From NCBI GenBank assembly GCA_937952975.1, contig CALFXX010000061.1, positions 1 through 55,563 on the forward strand: a stretch of DNA of 55,563 bases, in the 5' to 3' direction. Position numbers and translations under genes: made by a program. A model generated the notes under the pieces. It saw nothing but the letters and a program-made list of their open reading frames with translations. It was not told the origin of the DNA and searched no databases. The DNA is from an uncultured Alcaligenaceae bacterium (GTDB lineage Bacteria; Pseudomonadota; Gammaproteobacteria; Burkholderiales; Burkholderiaceae_B). Below, one piece after another: positions 24,993-33,897 of the stretch (its first letter is position 1; every line of letters begins with the position of its first letter).

Positions 24993-26570
24993 ATGAACAC
25001 CACTAAACGAGCGCTTGGTGCCTCGCTTACCCTTGCGGCCTCGCTGCCGCTCGTTGCCGCGGCCGCAATCACAGAGTTTGCGATTAAGTCGACTCAACCT
25101 TACGGTGATTTCGCAACGGGTAAGTTTGTGCGTATCGAAGCAGAGGCCTTAGGTGAGCTGTCGCCCGCTGAGCCGATCCCCGGGCTTGATCGGGCACCGC
25201 GCAACGCGCGCGGTCTCGTTGAGTATCGAACGCCTGTGACGTTAATCATTCCCGAGTCGCCGCGTACCGGCAATGGCAACTTGTTGGTAGATGTGCCGAA
25301 CCGCGGTCGCCCAATTACTCACGGTCTTTACAACAGTCCTCGCGCCCGGCCACTCGCGATTGGGTCGCTTGACCAAGGAAATGGATTTTTGCAAAACCGA
25401 GGCTGGTCAGTTGCAGTCGTGCAGTGGGAGCAGGGGGAAGGCCCCGTATTTCCGATATTTACTGATGGCAAGGGTGGCAAGCTCTACGCCGAGGGCGTGG
25501 GGTTCGCTGCTGTACGCGACATCACCCTGTTTTTACGTGACGCGCGCGCAGGCAACCCACTCGCCGGCGCAATTGAGCGCACCTATGCGGTAGGTTACTC
25601 ACAAACGGGGCGATTCTTAAAAAGCTTCTTGCTCAATGGTTTCAATCAGCTTGATGAAAAGATTGTGTTTGATGGATTGCATATCACCCAAGCTGGCGCT
25701 GGCCAATTGCCGCTACTTGCCGCCGGGCCAGGGCCTGGCTCAGTCGCATGGCAAACGCCCAGTCACACAGAGCCCGAATTACGTGGTGTACATGAGGAGC
25801 CCTTTACGTACGCCGACACCATGAAGATTGCATACACAAAGTATCGAAAGCTTCCACGTGTAGTGGTCAATCACGCGTATAACGATTATCTTGGTGGACG
25901 TGCGGCGCTCACGCGCACAGGGGCCAATGGTATCGTTGACTTACCGCAGCCCGAAAATGTTCGCATGTTCGATATCTCGGGTTCGCCACATATTAATGGC
26001 CGCGATAAAAACGCAGAATGCCTTGAACCCCCAGGCCAGATTGACTGGGCACCGGCAGTACGTGCGCAATTGGTTGTTCTGGATGAATGGGTTCGGGGTC
26101 AGACACCGCCGACTAGTCGCCTCTTTGAACTTGAAGCACGCTTAAGCGACGCTGAGGTGTTCCAGGCACCTCACTTTCTTGCAGGCGCGATGGTGATGGT
26201 GCCTAAGCGAGATCTTGACGGTAATGCGATGAGCGGCGTTGTGTTGCCCGATATTGCTGTGCCGATTGCAAGTCATGGCTACATGAATGCACCGCTTAAT
26301 GTGATGGCGTGTCGTCAAAGCGGTACATACAGGCCTTTTGCGAAAACGACTGCAGAACGAAAATCTGACGATGCGCGTCTCGCGCTTGATGCTCGGTACC
26401 CCGGCGGAATCAATGAGTATTTGACAAAGATACGTCTCGCGACCCGTGCACTTGTTGCAGACAGGTTGCTTCTTCCCGAAGATGCCAGTGTGATTGAAAA
26501 TGCTGCGGCCGAAAGTCCAGCATTTACACCCACGAAACCGCGTGCACGAGGTGCCACAACGGCCAGATGA
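24993..26570 (+). CDS. Exported alpha/beta hydrolase of the PF20091 type
   Basis: A 525-residue protein with a signal peptide of about 24 residues (LTLAASLPLVAAAA) and no later membrane segment, so periplasmic or secreted. The N-terminal part carries DRAPRNARGLVEYRTPVTLI and LLVDVPNRGRPI, typical of the large alpha/beta-hydrolase-domain family PF20091. The nucleophile elbow is GYSQTGRFLKSFLLNGFN near residue 205. A late HGYMNAPLNVMACRQSGTYRPF segment matches the usual family end. The substrate is not known; members are found beside catabolic genes for esters. A good GGAG site precedes the ATG. The last 20 residues (TPTKPRARGATTAR) are basic and probably disordered. Confidence 0.88.
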   Translation: MNTTKRALGASLTLAASLPLVAAAAITEFAIKSTQPYGDFATGKFVRIEAEALGELSPAEPIPGLDRAPRNARGLVEYRTPVTLIIPESPRTGNGNLLVDVPNRGRPITHGLYNSPRARPLAIGSLDQGNGFLQNRGWSVAVVQWEQGEGPVFPIFTDGKGGKLYAEGVGFAAVRDITLFLRDARAGNPLAGAIERTYAVGYSQTGRFLKSFLLNGFNQLDEKIVFDGLHITQAGAGQLPLLAAGPGPGSVAWQTPSHTEPELRGVHEEPFTYADTMKIAYTKYRKLPRVVVNHAYNDYLGGRAALTRTGANGIVDLPQPENVRMFDISGSPHINGRDKNAECLEPPGQIDWAPAVRAQLVVLDEWVRGQTPPTSRLFELEARLSDAEVFQAPHFLAGAMVMVPKRDLDGNAMSGVVLPDIAVPIASHGYMNAPLNVMACRQSGTYRPFAKTTAERKSDDARLALDARYPGGINEYLTKIRLATRALVADRLLLPEDASVIENAAAESPAFTPTKPRARGATTAR

Positions 26571-26660
26571 TGCGACCCGAGGCTAGCGTTGGGTAAAATC
26601 ATAGTCCTATTAGCGTCCTTTCTTTTGAGCGACGCATGGGCTAAACATGGCAAACCATAA

Positions 26661-28124
26661 ATGATCAAGAACTTTAAAAAAATACTAGTCTGCGTTTGGG
26701 CGCTCATTGTTGTTTGCCAATTTGGCGTGGCTGTTTCTGCGCAACCGGCGACCAGTCAGCAACCCAAAAATATCATTGTGCTGTTCTCGGATGGCGTGAC
26801 GGGTTCTCAGTGGGAGTTCGGGCGAAAAACGAGTCAACTCATTCGTCAGAAGCCTTTTGTGGTGACCGATGTTGTGATGCAACGCGGGCACTTTGGCTTG
26901 ATGACAAATTATCCTGCGAATTCGTACATCACGGATTCTGCCGCGGCGGCGTCGGCCATGTCCACTGGCTTTAAAGTTAATAATGGTGCGATTTCAGTCA
27001 CGCCAGACGGCCAACGTCCTGCCACGATGGCTCAGTTTGCAAAAGCGCAGGGAAAACGCATTGGACTGATCACGACGGCAACTGTCTATGATGCCAGTCC
27101 AGCGGCTTTTTCAGTTCATAGCCAATCGCGCCGGGATTCTGAAAATATCGTTAATCAGTACCTTGAGCTTCAGCCAGATATATTGATGGGTGGTGGTGCT
27201 GAGTACTTTTTGCCCAAAGGCCTCAACGGTGGTAAGCGAGTAGATGGCAAAAATATGATTGAGCTTTTCGCATCGAAGGGCTACCAAATAGCTAGGCAGC
27301 CTGACGACTTAAACACACTTCGAGGCGATCGCTTGCTAGGTCTGTTTGCAAATGAAGATCTGGATTTTGAAATTGATCGCGATCCAAAAGAGCAGCCAAA
27401 TTTAGCGCAAATGACAGCGGCGGCGCTAAAGGTCTTAACCCAAACGAGCCCTGCTGGTGCTGGCGTTGGTGGCAAAAGCGACAATGGATTTTTTCTGTTC
27501 GTTGAAAATGAAAATACGGATTCGGCTGGCCATCAAAACGATGTTGCTGCACTCATGCGTGACCTTTGGGCCTTTGACGACGCTGTTCAGGTAGCGCTTG
27601 ATTTTCAAAAGCGTCACCCCGATACTTTGCTCATTGTGACGGGTGATCATGAGACGGGCGGATTTTCTCCGACCTATGCTCGTAAAACCAAAGCACCGGC
27701 AAGTTCAGGTAACGAAATTCGGGTGGCAGACGAACAAATAAAATTTATTGCAAACTTCAAAACTTCGTTAGATGAGATTGCGAATAAGCTCAAAGTAAAG
27801 GCAAAGCAGGGTGCTGATCAAGCCGCAATGAAGTTATATTTTGCAGAGCTGGTCAAAGAGGGCTTGCCTGGACTTGTCATTGAGCCCGAACTTGAAAATT
27901 TAATTTTTGAAAATCAGGCCGTCGATCTGAATTCTTCGTATTTGCCTGGCAATACACTTGGGCGTTTGATTGCCAGACAAACGGGTTTTTACTGGGCGAG
28001 CTCGGGGCACACGAATCAGCCCGTCGTTGTCGCCGCCATTGGCCCTGGGTCGCAGCTATTTCAAGGCTATAGCGACAACACCGATTTTGCTAAAAAATTA
28101 CAGACCTTGATCGGCGCCAAGTAA
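26661..28124 (+). CDS. Alkaline phosphatase (PhoA superfamily)
   Basis: A 487-residue exported phosphomonoesterase. Residues 1-27 are a signal peptide ending in VSA-Q. Family motifs in order: NIIVLFSDGVTGSQ with metal ligand D44, YITDSAAAASAMSTG with the phosphorylated Ser93, VENENTDSAGHQNDVAAL (metal ligands), TGDHETGGFSPTY (Asp and His ligands) and SSGHTNQPVVVAAIGPG near the C-terminus (His ligand). All residues needed for the two-zinc site appear present. It releases phosphate from organic esters in the periplasm. It runs convergently with a metallophosphoesterase gene and lies next to a TonB-dependent transport set, consistent with phosphorus scavenging. Confidence 0.95.
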   Translation: MIKNFKKILVCVWALIVVCQFGVAVSAQPATSQQPKNIIVLFSDGVTGSQWEFGRKTSQLIRQKPFVVTDVVMQRGHFGLMTNYPANSYITDSAAAASAMSTGFKVNNGAISVTPDGQRPATMAQFAKAQGKRIGLITTATVYDASPAAFSVHSQSRRDSENIVNQYLELQPDILMGGGAEYFLPKGLNGGKRVDGKNMIELFASKGYQIARQPDDLNTLRGDRLLGLFANEDLDFEIDRDPKEQPNLAQMTAAALKVLTQTSPAGAGVGGKSDNGFFLFVENENTDSAGHQNDVAALMRDLWAFDDAVQVALDFQKRHPDTLLIVTGDHETGGFSPTYARKTKAPASSGNEIRVADEQIKFIANFKTSLDEIANKLKVKAKQGADQAAMKLYFAELVKEGLPGLVIEPELENLIFENQAVDLNSSYLPGNTLGRLIARQTGFYWASSGHTNQPVVVAAIGPGSQLFQGYSDNTDFAKKLQTLIGAK

Positions 28125-28143
28125 ATGGACCTGCGAAAGTGCA

Positions 28144-29097
28144 TCAGGGGACGATAATCTTTTTCACAGAAAAAGGTGTTGTTCGGCCTTCATCAATTGT
28201 GATGTTCACTGCCCCCGTCGTTTTTGCACCTGGTACTTCAAGGCGATAGACATTTTTTAAAGCTTGCGAGTCAAGCACAAATGCTTGATCGAACTCGTAG
28301 GTATGGCTGTCACCATGCACAATCAAGATCGAACCCCTAAATCCCTTGGCCAAAGGCAACAGTGTTTGTTCGATTGAGGCGTGATAGCCTGTTTTGTCGG
28401 CTAATGCGCCGGTGCGCGACATCGTTCGAATGACATCCGCCTGAAAAGCAAACACGAGCGTCTCAATGTTTTGCTCACTTGCGACACGAAACGATTCTTT
28501 GATCCAGGCAATATTGGCTTGATCGCGCGCACGAAATTCTTTTTCAGCCTCTGCGTTGTTTGGCGCGAAGCGATTGTCGCTTCCGACAATGTGTAGGGTC
28601 GTAAAGAGCGTATTCGCAAAGCGCCAGCGTTGATTCTCAATATAGTCTGCATAGTCAGGCATTGCCTTGGCTTGAGTCAACAACGACAAAGGCGTCTGAC
28701 CTAACGAGGTTGTAGGGTTAAAAAACTGTACCCTAAGCTTCGCAAGCCGTTCAAGTGGGTCATAGCTACCGTTGCTTTTGCGCCCGCAGTCTGTCCAATC
28801 GTTATCGCCAGGCGTGTAAATCACTGCGCTTTTAAATAAATCAAAGTGTTTGCGTTGACGCGCGAACTCTTCGTCAGAGCAACGCGCGCTGCCTTCTTTA
28901 AAATCGCCGACATGAATCGAAAACTCAGGATTCAACGCATTGATCTGCGTAATGAGGCTGCGGTATTTTGCACCTGCGGTGTCGTCCGACCCATAGGGCA
29001 GGTCACCGAGAGCGACAAAGCTGAAGGTCTCTGCACGAACGCTAGTGGCCGCGCAAAATAATATCAATAACCACAAACACCAAGACATCTTTTTCAT
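28144..29097 (-). CDS. Exported calcineurin-like metallophosphoesterase
   Basis: A 317-residue exported protein with a signal peptide (LWLLILFCAATSVRA). Metallophosphoesterase signatures, slightly divergent, are VALGDLPYGSDD, SIHVGDFKEGSARCSDEEF, YTPGDNDWTDCG (the GNHD equivalent) and VHGDSHTYEFDQ (the GHxH equivalent, here GDSH). The fold and two-metal site are therefore likely, with changes that could alter activity. It probably hydrolyses a phosphate ester or diester in the periplasm. It is convergent with the alkaline phosphatase gene (19 bases apart) and divergent from the TonB-dependent receptor gene, with a TGTCA-rich region between. Confidence 0.78.
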   Translation of the reverse strand: MKKMSWCLWLLILFCAATSVRAETFSFVALGDLPYGSDDTAGAKYRSLITQINALNPEFSIHVGDFKEGSARCSDEEFARQRKHFDLFKSAVIYTPGDNDWTDCGRKSNGSYDPLERLAKLRVQFFNPTTSLGQTPLSLLTQAKAMPDYADYIENQRWRFANTLFTTLHIVGSDNRFAPNNAEAEKEFRARDQANIAWIKESFRVASEQNIETLVFAFQADVIRTMSRTGALADKTGYHASIEQTLLPLAKGFRGSILIVHGDSHTYEFDQAFVLDSQALKNVYRLEVPGAKTTGAVNITIDEGRTTPFSVKKIIVP

Positions 29098-29200
29098 TTC
29101 AAATCCATATTGTTGTCAATCGACGACGAATGAGATTATCACTCGTTCATGAAAAAAATAGATTTCAAATAACTAAAAAATATATTTCATTTCAGCGGCG

Positions 29201-29332
29201 TGTCATTGTAAGTATGACGCACAAATCATTACGCAGCGAAATTTAAAACCTTACTTAAAAATGTCATGCAACTTTCTTTTGGCTGAAACATTTGCTCTCT
29301 ACAGTTCTGACATTCTTAGTTCTTGCATGACA
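29201..29332. promoter_or_regulatory. Cluster of TGTCA half-sites with a 10-base inverted repeat
   Basis: In the 263-base region between the metallophosphoesterase and the TonB receptor there are four TGTCA sites, on both strands (29201, 29262, 29308 rev, 29328 rev) and another at 29114. TGTCATGCAA (29262-29271) and TTGCATGACA (29323-29332) form a perfect 10-base inverted repeat 51 bases apart; GTCAT-N7-ATGAC (29202-29218) is a second dyad. PhoB half-sites share the TGTCA core, but the 11-base direct spacing of a Pho box is not present. Confidence 0.4.
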
Positions 29333-29360
29333 CTTCCCCAAATCACCGGAGAGCTTTTTA

Positions 29361-31619
29361 ATGTCGACCTTGTCTAGATTTAAATTAAAACCCTCAGTGG
29401 TAGCGCTGCTGTTAGGGTCCACGCCGTTGCTTGCGTTTGGCCAACAGGTGACTGATGTCGGCATCGTGAGTGCGACGGGTGGAAAAGGCGACGCAGAGAA
29501 TCCTAAAAACTACGAGGCTGTTCTGACTTCGCCGGTAAGATCGTCGGTAGAATTTGCACGACCCATCGCAGAAATCAGTCAAAACTATATCGAAAACTTT
29601 GTAGCACCGACTTCTACTTTTGCTAGTATGGCAAACAGCATCTTGCCTGGCGCCTATGGCTACAGCAATAACGGCTCGGGCGGCGGAGACGAAAAGATTT
29701 GGTTCCGTGGCTTTAAAGATGGCTTGTTTACGATGACGTTTGACGGGATTCCGTTTAACGATACGAACGATCCGACGCATCACTCTCAGGTCTTTTTTCC
29801 TGCACCCTATATTGGTGGCCTGACGTCAGATCGCAGTCCTGGTACGGCGTCATCCATTGGCCCTGCAAACTTCGGCGGTACGATCGGAATTTTGTCTAAG
29901 CCTGTTGATGATACCTATCGTTCGAGCGTTTTCGGTACCTACGGTAGCTTCAATACATATACGTACGGGGCAGAGTTAGCTTCGGGCTACTTGAAAGAGG
30001 CGCCAAATACTAAGTTTTTGATAAATGTGCATAAGTTTCAGAGCGACGGCGCACAAACTTACAACCCACAAAATCGCACAGGGGTCAGCTTTAAGCTTGA
30101 ATCGGCGATTACGGCCGATACAACGATGACAGCATTCATCTCGTACACCAACTACACGTCAAACGCGGGCGGTGGTCCAAACCCAGCGACGTTTGCTGTG
30201 TACAACACGCCAGCCCCAAGTGTGAGCCAAAGTTACTTCAAGGGTAACTTGATGTACGTTAACAGTAATGACCCGTTACGTGCTGATAACTATGCGTACT
30301 CGAAGTACGACGTCACCGCAAGTTTTAACTATATTGGTTTCAAATCAAATCTTGGTAATGGTTGGAGACTGGATAACAAAACGTATTACAACTACTACTC
30401 AAATCAACAGAATTACGCAAACTTTTCAACACCTGATGCCACGCTGGCTTCGATTATTGCCGGCGGAAAAGGTGGCGTCGATAAGCTCAATTCTTACGAA
30501 ACTCTCGGTAATATTCTTCGGCTTGAAAAAGACACCGACTACGGAACCTTGCGTACCGGCTTTCAATTAGAGCGCTCGAATACTCCACGTCACCAAAACT
30601 ATGTGAACCCTGTGACAGGGCAGGCAGCCTCTGGCGGCATTATTTTTAATGAGACTTTTATTACGACGATCGTTCAGCCCTATGCTGAATTTGCGTTTAA
30701 AGCAACAGACAAATTGACCATCACACCCGGTGTGAAATACAACTACTTCAGTCATGACTTGACACAGTATGCTGACGACAACACGATTGGTCGTTTAGGT
30801 GGTCAGGCCTCTGTGCAAAACCAGCGCAGTTATACCGATGTTCTCCCATTTTTAGATATCCGTTACATGATTCAACGTAACTGGTCGGTGTATGGGCAAT
30901 ACGCAACCGGCGACGTGATCCCCCCGACCTCAGTGTCAGACGTAAAGGGCGCATTAGTGTCTGCATTGCCTAAACCAATGCGTACTCAAACATATCAGAT
31001 AGGTACGGTCTATCAAGGCAAGGGCTGGACGTTTGACGCAGATATTTATCAGACCAATGCAGACACGAGTTATTCGCCAGTGTCCGATCCTAACAATCCA
31101 GGCTACACCTACTATACGCAAGGTACGCCCGTGACCTATCGGGGTATTGAGGCTGCCGGTAATATCGTTTTAGGTGGTGGTTTCAACTTGTATGCGAACG
31201 CCGCCTTGTACCGTGCAACGTATAACGACACTGGTTTGTCGGTTGCAAATATCCCTAGCGATCTCGAGTCGCTTGGTCTGTATTGGCAAAATCAAACTTG
31301 GGCAGTTGGCGCGACGGTCAAACGTATCGGATCGCAGTGGCAAGATAACGCCAAAGCAACGCAGGTTAATGAGGCGTACAAATTGGATCCAATTTATCTG
31401 ACCAACTTGTATGTGAACTACAACATCAACAACATCCCCTCTGGCTTGTCAAGCGCCAAGATCCGTTTTGGGGTTGACAACGTGTTCAACACCAACTACA
31501 TGACAGCATTTAAGCCCGGTTCAGGCACATCGACCTCTCCGGGGATGAATACTGCAGATCAGGTGACTTACACCTCGGGTCGGGCGTTCTATCTATCGTT
31601 TGTGGGTAATTTTGATTAA
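29361..31619 (+). CDS. TonB-dependent outer-membrane receptor
   Basis: A 752-residue outer-membrane transporter. A signal peptide of about 27 residues ends LLAFGQ-Q. The plug domain runs to about residue 190: EISQNYIENF, EKIWFRGFKDGLFTMTFDGI and NFGGTIGILSKPVDD are plug-like. The rest is a Tyr/Asn-rich beta barrel with alternating strands (TFDADIYQTNADTSY, LGGGFNLYANAALYR) ending in RAFYLSFVGNFD. The usual TonB box is not clear; VTDVGIVSATG near residues 30-40 is the candidate. Substrate unknown. It is followed by its own ExbB, ExbD and TonB genes and flanked by phosphatases, so an organophosphate or phosphate-linked nutrient is a reasonable guess. Confidence 0.93.
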   Translation: MSTLSRFKLKPSVVALLLGSTPLLAFGQQVTDVGIVSATGGKGDAENPKNYEAVLTSPVRSSVEFARPIAEISQNYIENFVAPTSTFASMANSILPGAYGYSNNGSGGGDEKIWFRGFKDGLFTMTFDGIPFNDTNDPTHHSQVFFPAPYIGGLTSDRSPGTASSIGPANFGGTIGILSKPVDDTYRSSVFGTYGSFNTYTYGAELASGYLKEAPNTKFLINVHKFQSDGAQTYNPQNRTGVSFKLESAITADTTMTAFISYTNYTSNAGGGPNPATFAVYNTPAPSVSQSYFKGNLMYVNSNDPLRADNYAYSKYDVTASFNYIGFKSNLGNGWRLDNKTYYNYYSNQQNYANFSTPDATLASIIAGGKGGVDKLNSYETLGNILRLEKDTDYGTLRTGFQLERSNTPRHQNYVNPVTGQAASGGIIFNETFITTIVQPYAEFAFKATDKLTITPGVKYNYFSHDLTQYADDNTIGRLGGQASVQNQRSYTDVLPFLDIRYMIQRNWSVYGQYATGDVIPPTSVSDVKGALVSALPKPMRTQTYQIGTVYQGKGWTFDADIYQTNADTSYSPVSDPNNPGYTYYTQGTPVTYRGIEAAGNIVLGGGFNLYANAALYRATYNDTGLSVANIPSDLESLGLYWQNQTWAVGATVKRIGSQWQDNAKATQVNEAYKLDPIYLTNLYVNYNINNIPSGLSSAKIRFGVDNVFNTNYMTAFKPGSGTSTSPGMNTADQVTYTSGRAFYLSFVGNFD

Positions 31620-31652
31620 GTGACTTGGGCAACCTCGTATCACGGCGATCCG

Positions 31653-31678
31653 CTTGCCGCGCTCAGTGAGTCGGCAAG
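31653..31678 (+). other. Hairpin between receptor and exbB
   Basis: CTTGCCG (31653-31659) and CGGCAAG (31672-31678) form a perfect 7-base stem with a 12-base loop, 33 bases after the receptor stop and 77 before exbB. No T-run follows, so it is more likely an RNA processing or stability element, or partial attenuator, than a full terminator. Confidence 0.35.
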
Positions 31679-31755
31679 GGGTTCTCGTGTCATAAAAGAA
31701 TGCGATAAGTATCGTTCAGTTAATTTTTTAAGATAGAAGGCAGCAAGAGCAACGT

Positions 31756-32397
31756 ATGAACTTAGCAGCAATACTCGAAGTCGCCAACGGATCTGGCGGT
31801 ATTATTTATTTCATGTTGCTGATGCTGTTTGTAGCAATCTTCATTATCATCGATCGTTATAAGTACTTGGCCAATACACGCAAAATCGGTGAGGCAGCTA
31901 TTGCAATGTGCAAACAGCCCAATGGCTTAAATCCCAAAAGCCTACGTGATTTTCAAGCGACCTACTCAAGCAGCCCGGTGGTTAAGCTACTTGAAGTAGC
32001 AATTGATGCAGAACGCGCGCATTTGTCGCGGCAAGATTTGGACGGCAACCTAGAAGAAGCGATCATGCATCAAGTGCCTAGGCTGGACAAGGGCGTCTGG
32101 ATGCTTGACACCATTATTACGCTCGCGCCTTTATTAGGTCTGCTTGGTACCATTATTGGCATGTTCAATGCGATGAGTGTGATGGCAGATTTTCAGAATG
32201 CAGCCACACAGATTTCGGGCGGTATTGCCGAGGCCTTGGTATCTACGGCAATGGGTTTGGTTGTCGCGATGATTGGTTTGTTCTTTTTTAACAGCATCAA
32301 TACCAAAGTACGCTTGCTTGTGCATCAAATGGAAACGATGAAGTTGATGGTGTTGAATCGCCAGCATTTGTTCAAGTTATTGGATAAAGCAGCGTGA
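31756..32397 (+). CDS. exbB: MotA/TolQ/ExbB proton-channel protein
   Basis: A 213-residue inner-membrane protein of the ExbB/TolQ family that forms the pentameric proton channel driving TonB. Three transmembrane segments are visible: residues about 16-34 (IYFMLLMLFVAIFIIIDRY), about 118-140 (TIITLAPLLGLLGTIIGMF) and about 155-180 (ISGGIAEALVSTAMGLVVAM). The TLAPLLGLLGT-GMF motif is the family signature. It overlaps the exbD start by 4 bases (GTGA), indicating coupled translation. The gene is downstream of a TonB-dependent receptor. Confidence 0.92.
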   Translation: MNLAAILEVANGSGGIIYFMLLMLFVAIFIIIDRYKYLANTRKIGEAAIAMCKQPNGLNPKSLRDFQATYSSSPVVKLLEVAIDAERAHLSRQDLDGNLEEAIMHQVPRLDKGVWMLDTIITLAPLLGLLGTIIGMFNAMSVMADFQNAATQISGGIAEALVSTAMGLVVAMIGLFFFNSINTKVRLLVHQMETMKLMVLNRQHLFKLLDKAA

Positions 32398-32792
32398 AAT
32401 ATCTCGAACAGAGAAAGGCGCGTATCGAGATCATTCCGATGATCGACATCATGCTCTTTTTATTAGTGTTTTTTGTCATGATCGCGCTGAAGATGGTTCC
32501 TACAAGCGGTCACGTGACAAACCTTCCCACCAGTTCAACCACGGTGCAAACACCGCCGCCTAAGCTTACGGTCGAGCTTGCGGCAACAGGGGCCATCTTT
32601 GTTGAAGGTAACAATGTGACGGCCAACCAACTCACAGAGTTGCTCAAGGGGCGCAATGCAGCCGCCAGTGCCGTCACGATTGTTGGGGCTGAGTCGGTGT
32701 CTCTACAAAACGTGATGGTTGTTGTGGATGCCATAAAAAATGGCGGTGCTACGCAAATCTCGTTGGCAGCTAACAATAAAGCAGTTAAGTAA
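32394..32792 (+). CDS. exbD: ExbD/TolR-family protein
   Basis: A 132-residue bitopic inner-membrane protein. Starts at a GTG that overlaps the exbB stop (GTGA). The single membrane helix follows EIIPMIDIMLFLLVFFVMIA, with Asp18 at the position of the essential proton-conducting Asp of ExbD (D25 in E. coli). The periplasmic part has the TVELAATGAIFVEGNNVTAN and VVDAIKNGGATQISLA motifs typical of the family. Works with the adjacent ExbB and TonB to energise the receptor. A TonB gene starts 13 bases downstream. Confidence 0.92.
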   Translation: MKYLEQRKARIEIIPMIDIMLFLLVFFVMIALKMVPTSGHVTNLPTSSTTVQTPPPKLTVELAATGAIFVEGNNVTANQLTELLKGRNAAASAVTIVGAESVSLQNVMVVVDAIKNGGATQISLAANNKAVK

Positions 32793-32805
32793 AGGTAACG
32801 ATCTC

Positions 32806-33702
32806 ATGAAGTTTACGTCTGAGGTTATCGGGACCGATAGAAAACGTGTTGCCTCGACATTTGTCATGGCCCTGGCTGTTGAGTCGATCGTGATCCTGCT
32901 GTTGGTGTTGGTTCTTTTTTCAAGTCCAAAGCTCACGGCTAAGGCATCGTCGGTTGCGATTGATCTGACAATGGAACAAACTCAGGCAGATGAGCCGGCG
33001 CCGCCGGCACCTGAACCAGAGCCTGAACCTCCTAAGGTATTGGCAGCTGCCTCGCCCGCGCCAAGTCCTCCTGTAGTCGAGCCACCTCCGGTCGTACCAC
33101 CCGTGGTTGAACCCCCACCGATTGAACCTCCCCCCGTTGAGTCACCGCCTATCGAGCCGCCTCCGATTGAGCCGCCGCCTGTAGAACCTCCGAAAGTCGA
33201 GCCTCCGCCTGTTCCCGTGCCGGTAGAGGCGCCCAAAGCGGTTGAGCCACCTCCGCTCAAGCCGGTGGTCAAGCCCCCGCCGGTCGCAGCGCCCAAGCCT
33301 GTAGTGCAGGCGCCCGTGGTTCGACCGCCGCAAACCGCCGCCCCAACAGCTAGCACTCAGGCCAATGAGGCGGCTGCTATTGCAGCTGCCGCTGCAGCAC
33401 GCGCCGCGGCAGCGAGCATCATGGACGCTTACAGTGCTCGGGTGAACGCAGCGATTCAAGCTGCGGTGGTGTGCCCGCTCGCAGCCCAAAATATGAATAT
33501 GTCAGGCCGAACTAGGGTTCAGTTCAAATTGCAAGATGCTGTTGCTTCAGAGCAGATTGTTGTAACCGGTAGCGGCAAGCCTATGTTGGATACGGCTGCA
33601 CTTGCTGCGGTGCGAGGTGCCAAGTACCCAAGTCCTCCGTCAGAGTTGGCGGGTCAGTTGAAACTCATGCTCGTGACAGTGGTGTTGAGCTGCGGAAACT
33701 AA
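32806..33702 (+). CDS. tonB: TonB-like energy transducer with long proline-rich spacer
   Basis: A 298-residue TonB-family protein. The frame is open further upstream, overlapping exbD, but the ATG at 32806 with AAAGG upstream gives the normal start. A short cytoplasmic stretch is followed by a membrane helix (FVMALAVESIVILLLVLVLF). Residues about 60-185 are Pro/Glu/Val repeats of the P-P-x-E/V-P type that span the periplasm, then an Ala-rich helix (NEAAAIAAAAAARAAAAS). The C-terminal 85 residues (YSARVNAAIQAAVVCPLAAQ ... VRGAKYPSPP) are a compact TonB/TolA-type domain with two Cys near its ends. Third gene of exbB-exbD-tonB. Confidence 0.9.
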   Translation: MKFTSEVIGTDRKRVASTFVMALAVESIVILLLVLVLFSSPKLTAKASSVAIDLTMEQTQADEPAPPAPEPEPEPPKVLAAASPAPSPPVVEPPPVVPPVVEPPPIEPPPVESPPIEPPPIEPPPVEPPKVEPPPVPVPVEAPKAVEPPPLKPVVKPPPVAAPKPVVQAPVVRPPQTAAPTASTQANEAAAIAAAAAARAAAASIMDAYSARVNAAIQAAVVCPLAAQNMNMSGRTRVQFKLQDAVASEQIVVTGSGKPMLDTAALAAVRGAKYPSPPSELAGQLKLMLVTVVLSCGN

Positions 33703-33897
33703 GTTGCTAATCCTTAAGGTTTTAACTATTTGTTGCATTGCAGTAGCTACATTGCGTTGTTGTTGATGTCAGGGATCAAAATCGGTTCGGCATACAAGTC
33801 GATCACCCGATCGCGATTGGCGATGGATGCCAGGTAGACCTATACGAATCCTTATTCATGGCATACCATAACCCTACAACAACAATCCGGAGACACC

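Noticed and set aside
29098..29360. Canonical PhoB box
   Set aside because: TGTCA cores occur but not as two direct copies 11 bases apart.
32982..33356. Gly/Thr-rich minus-strand frame
   Set aside because: It is the antisense of the proline-rich spacer of TonB.
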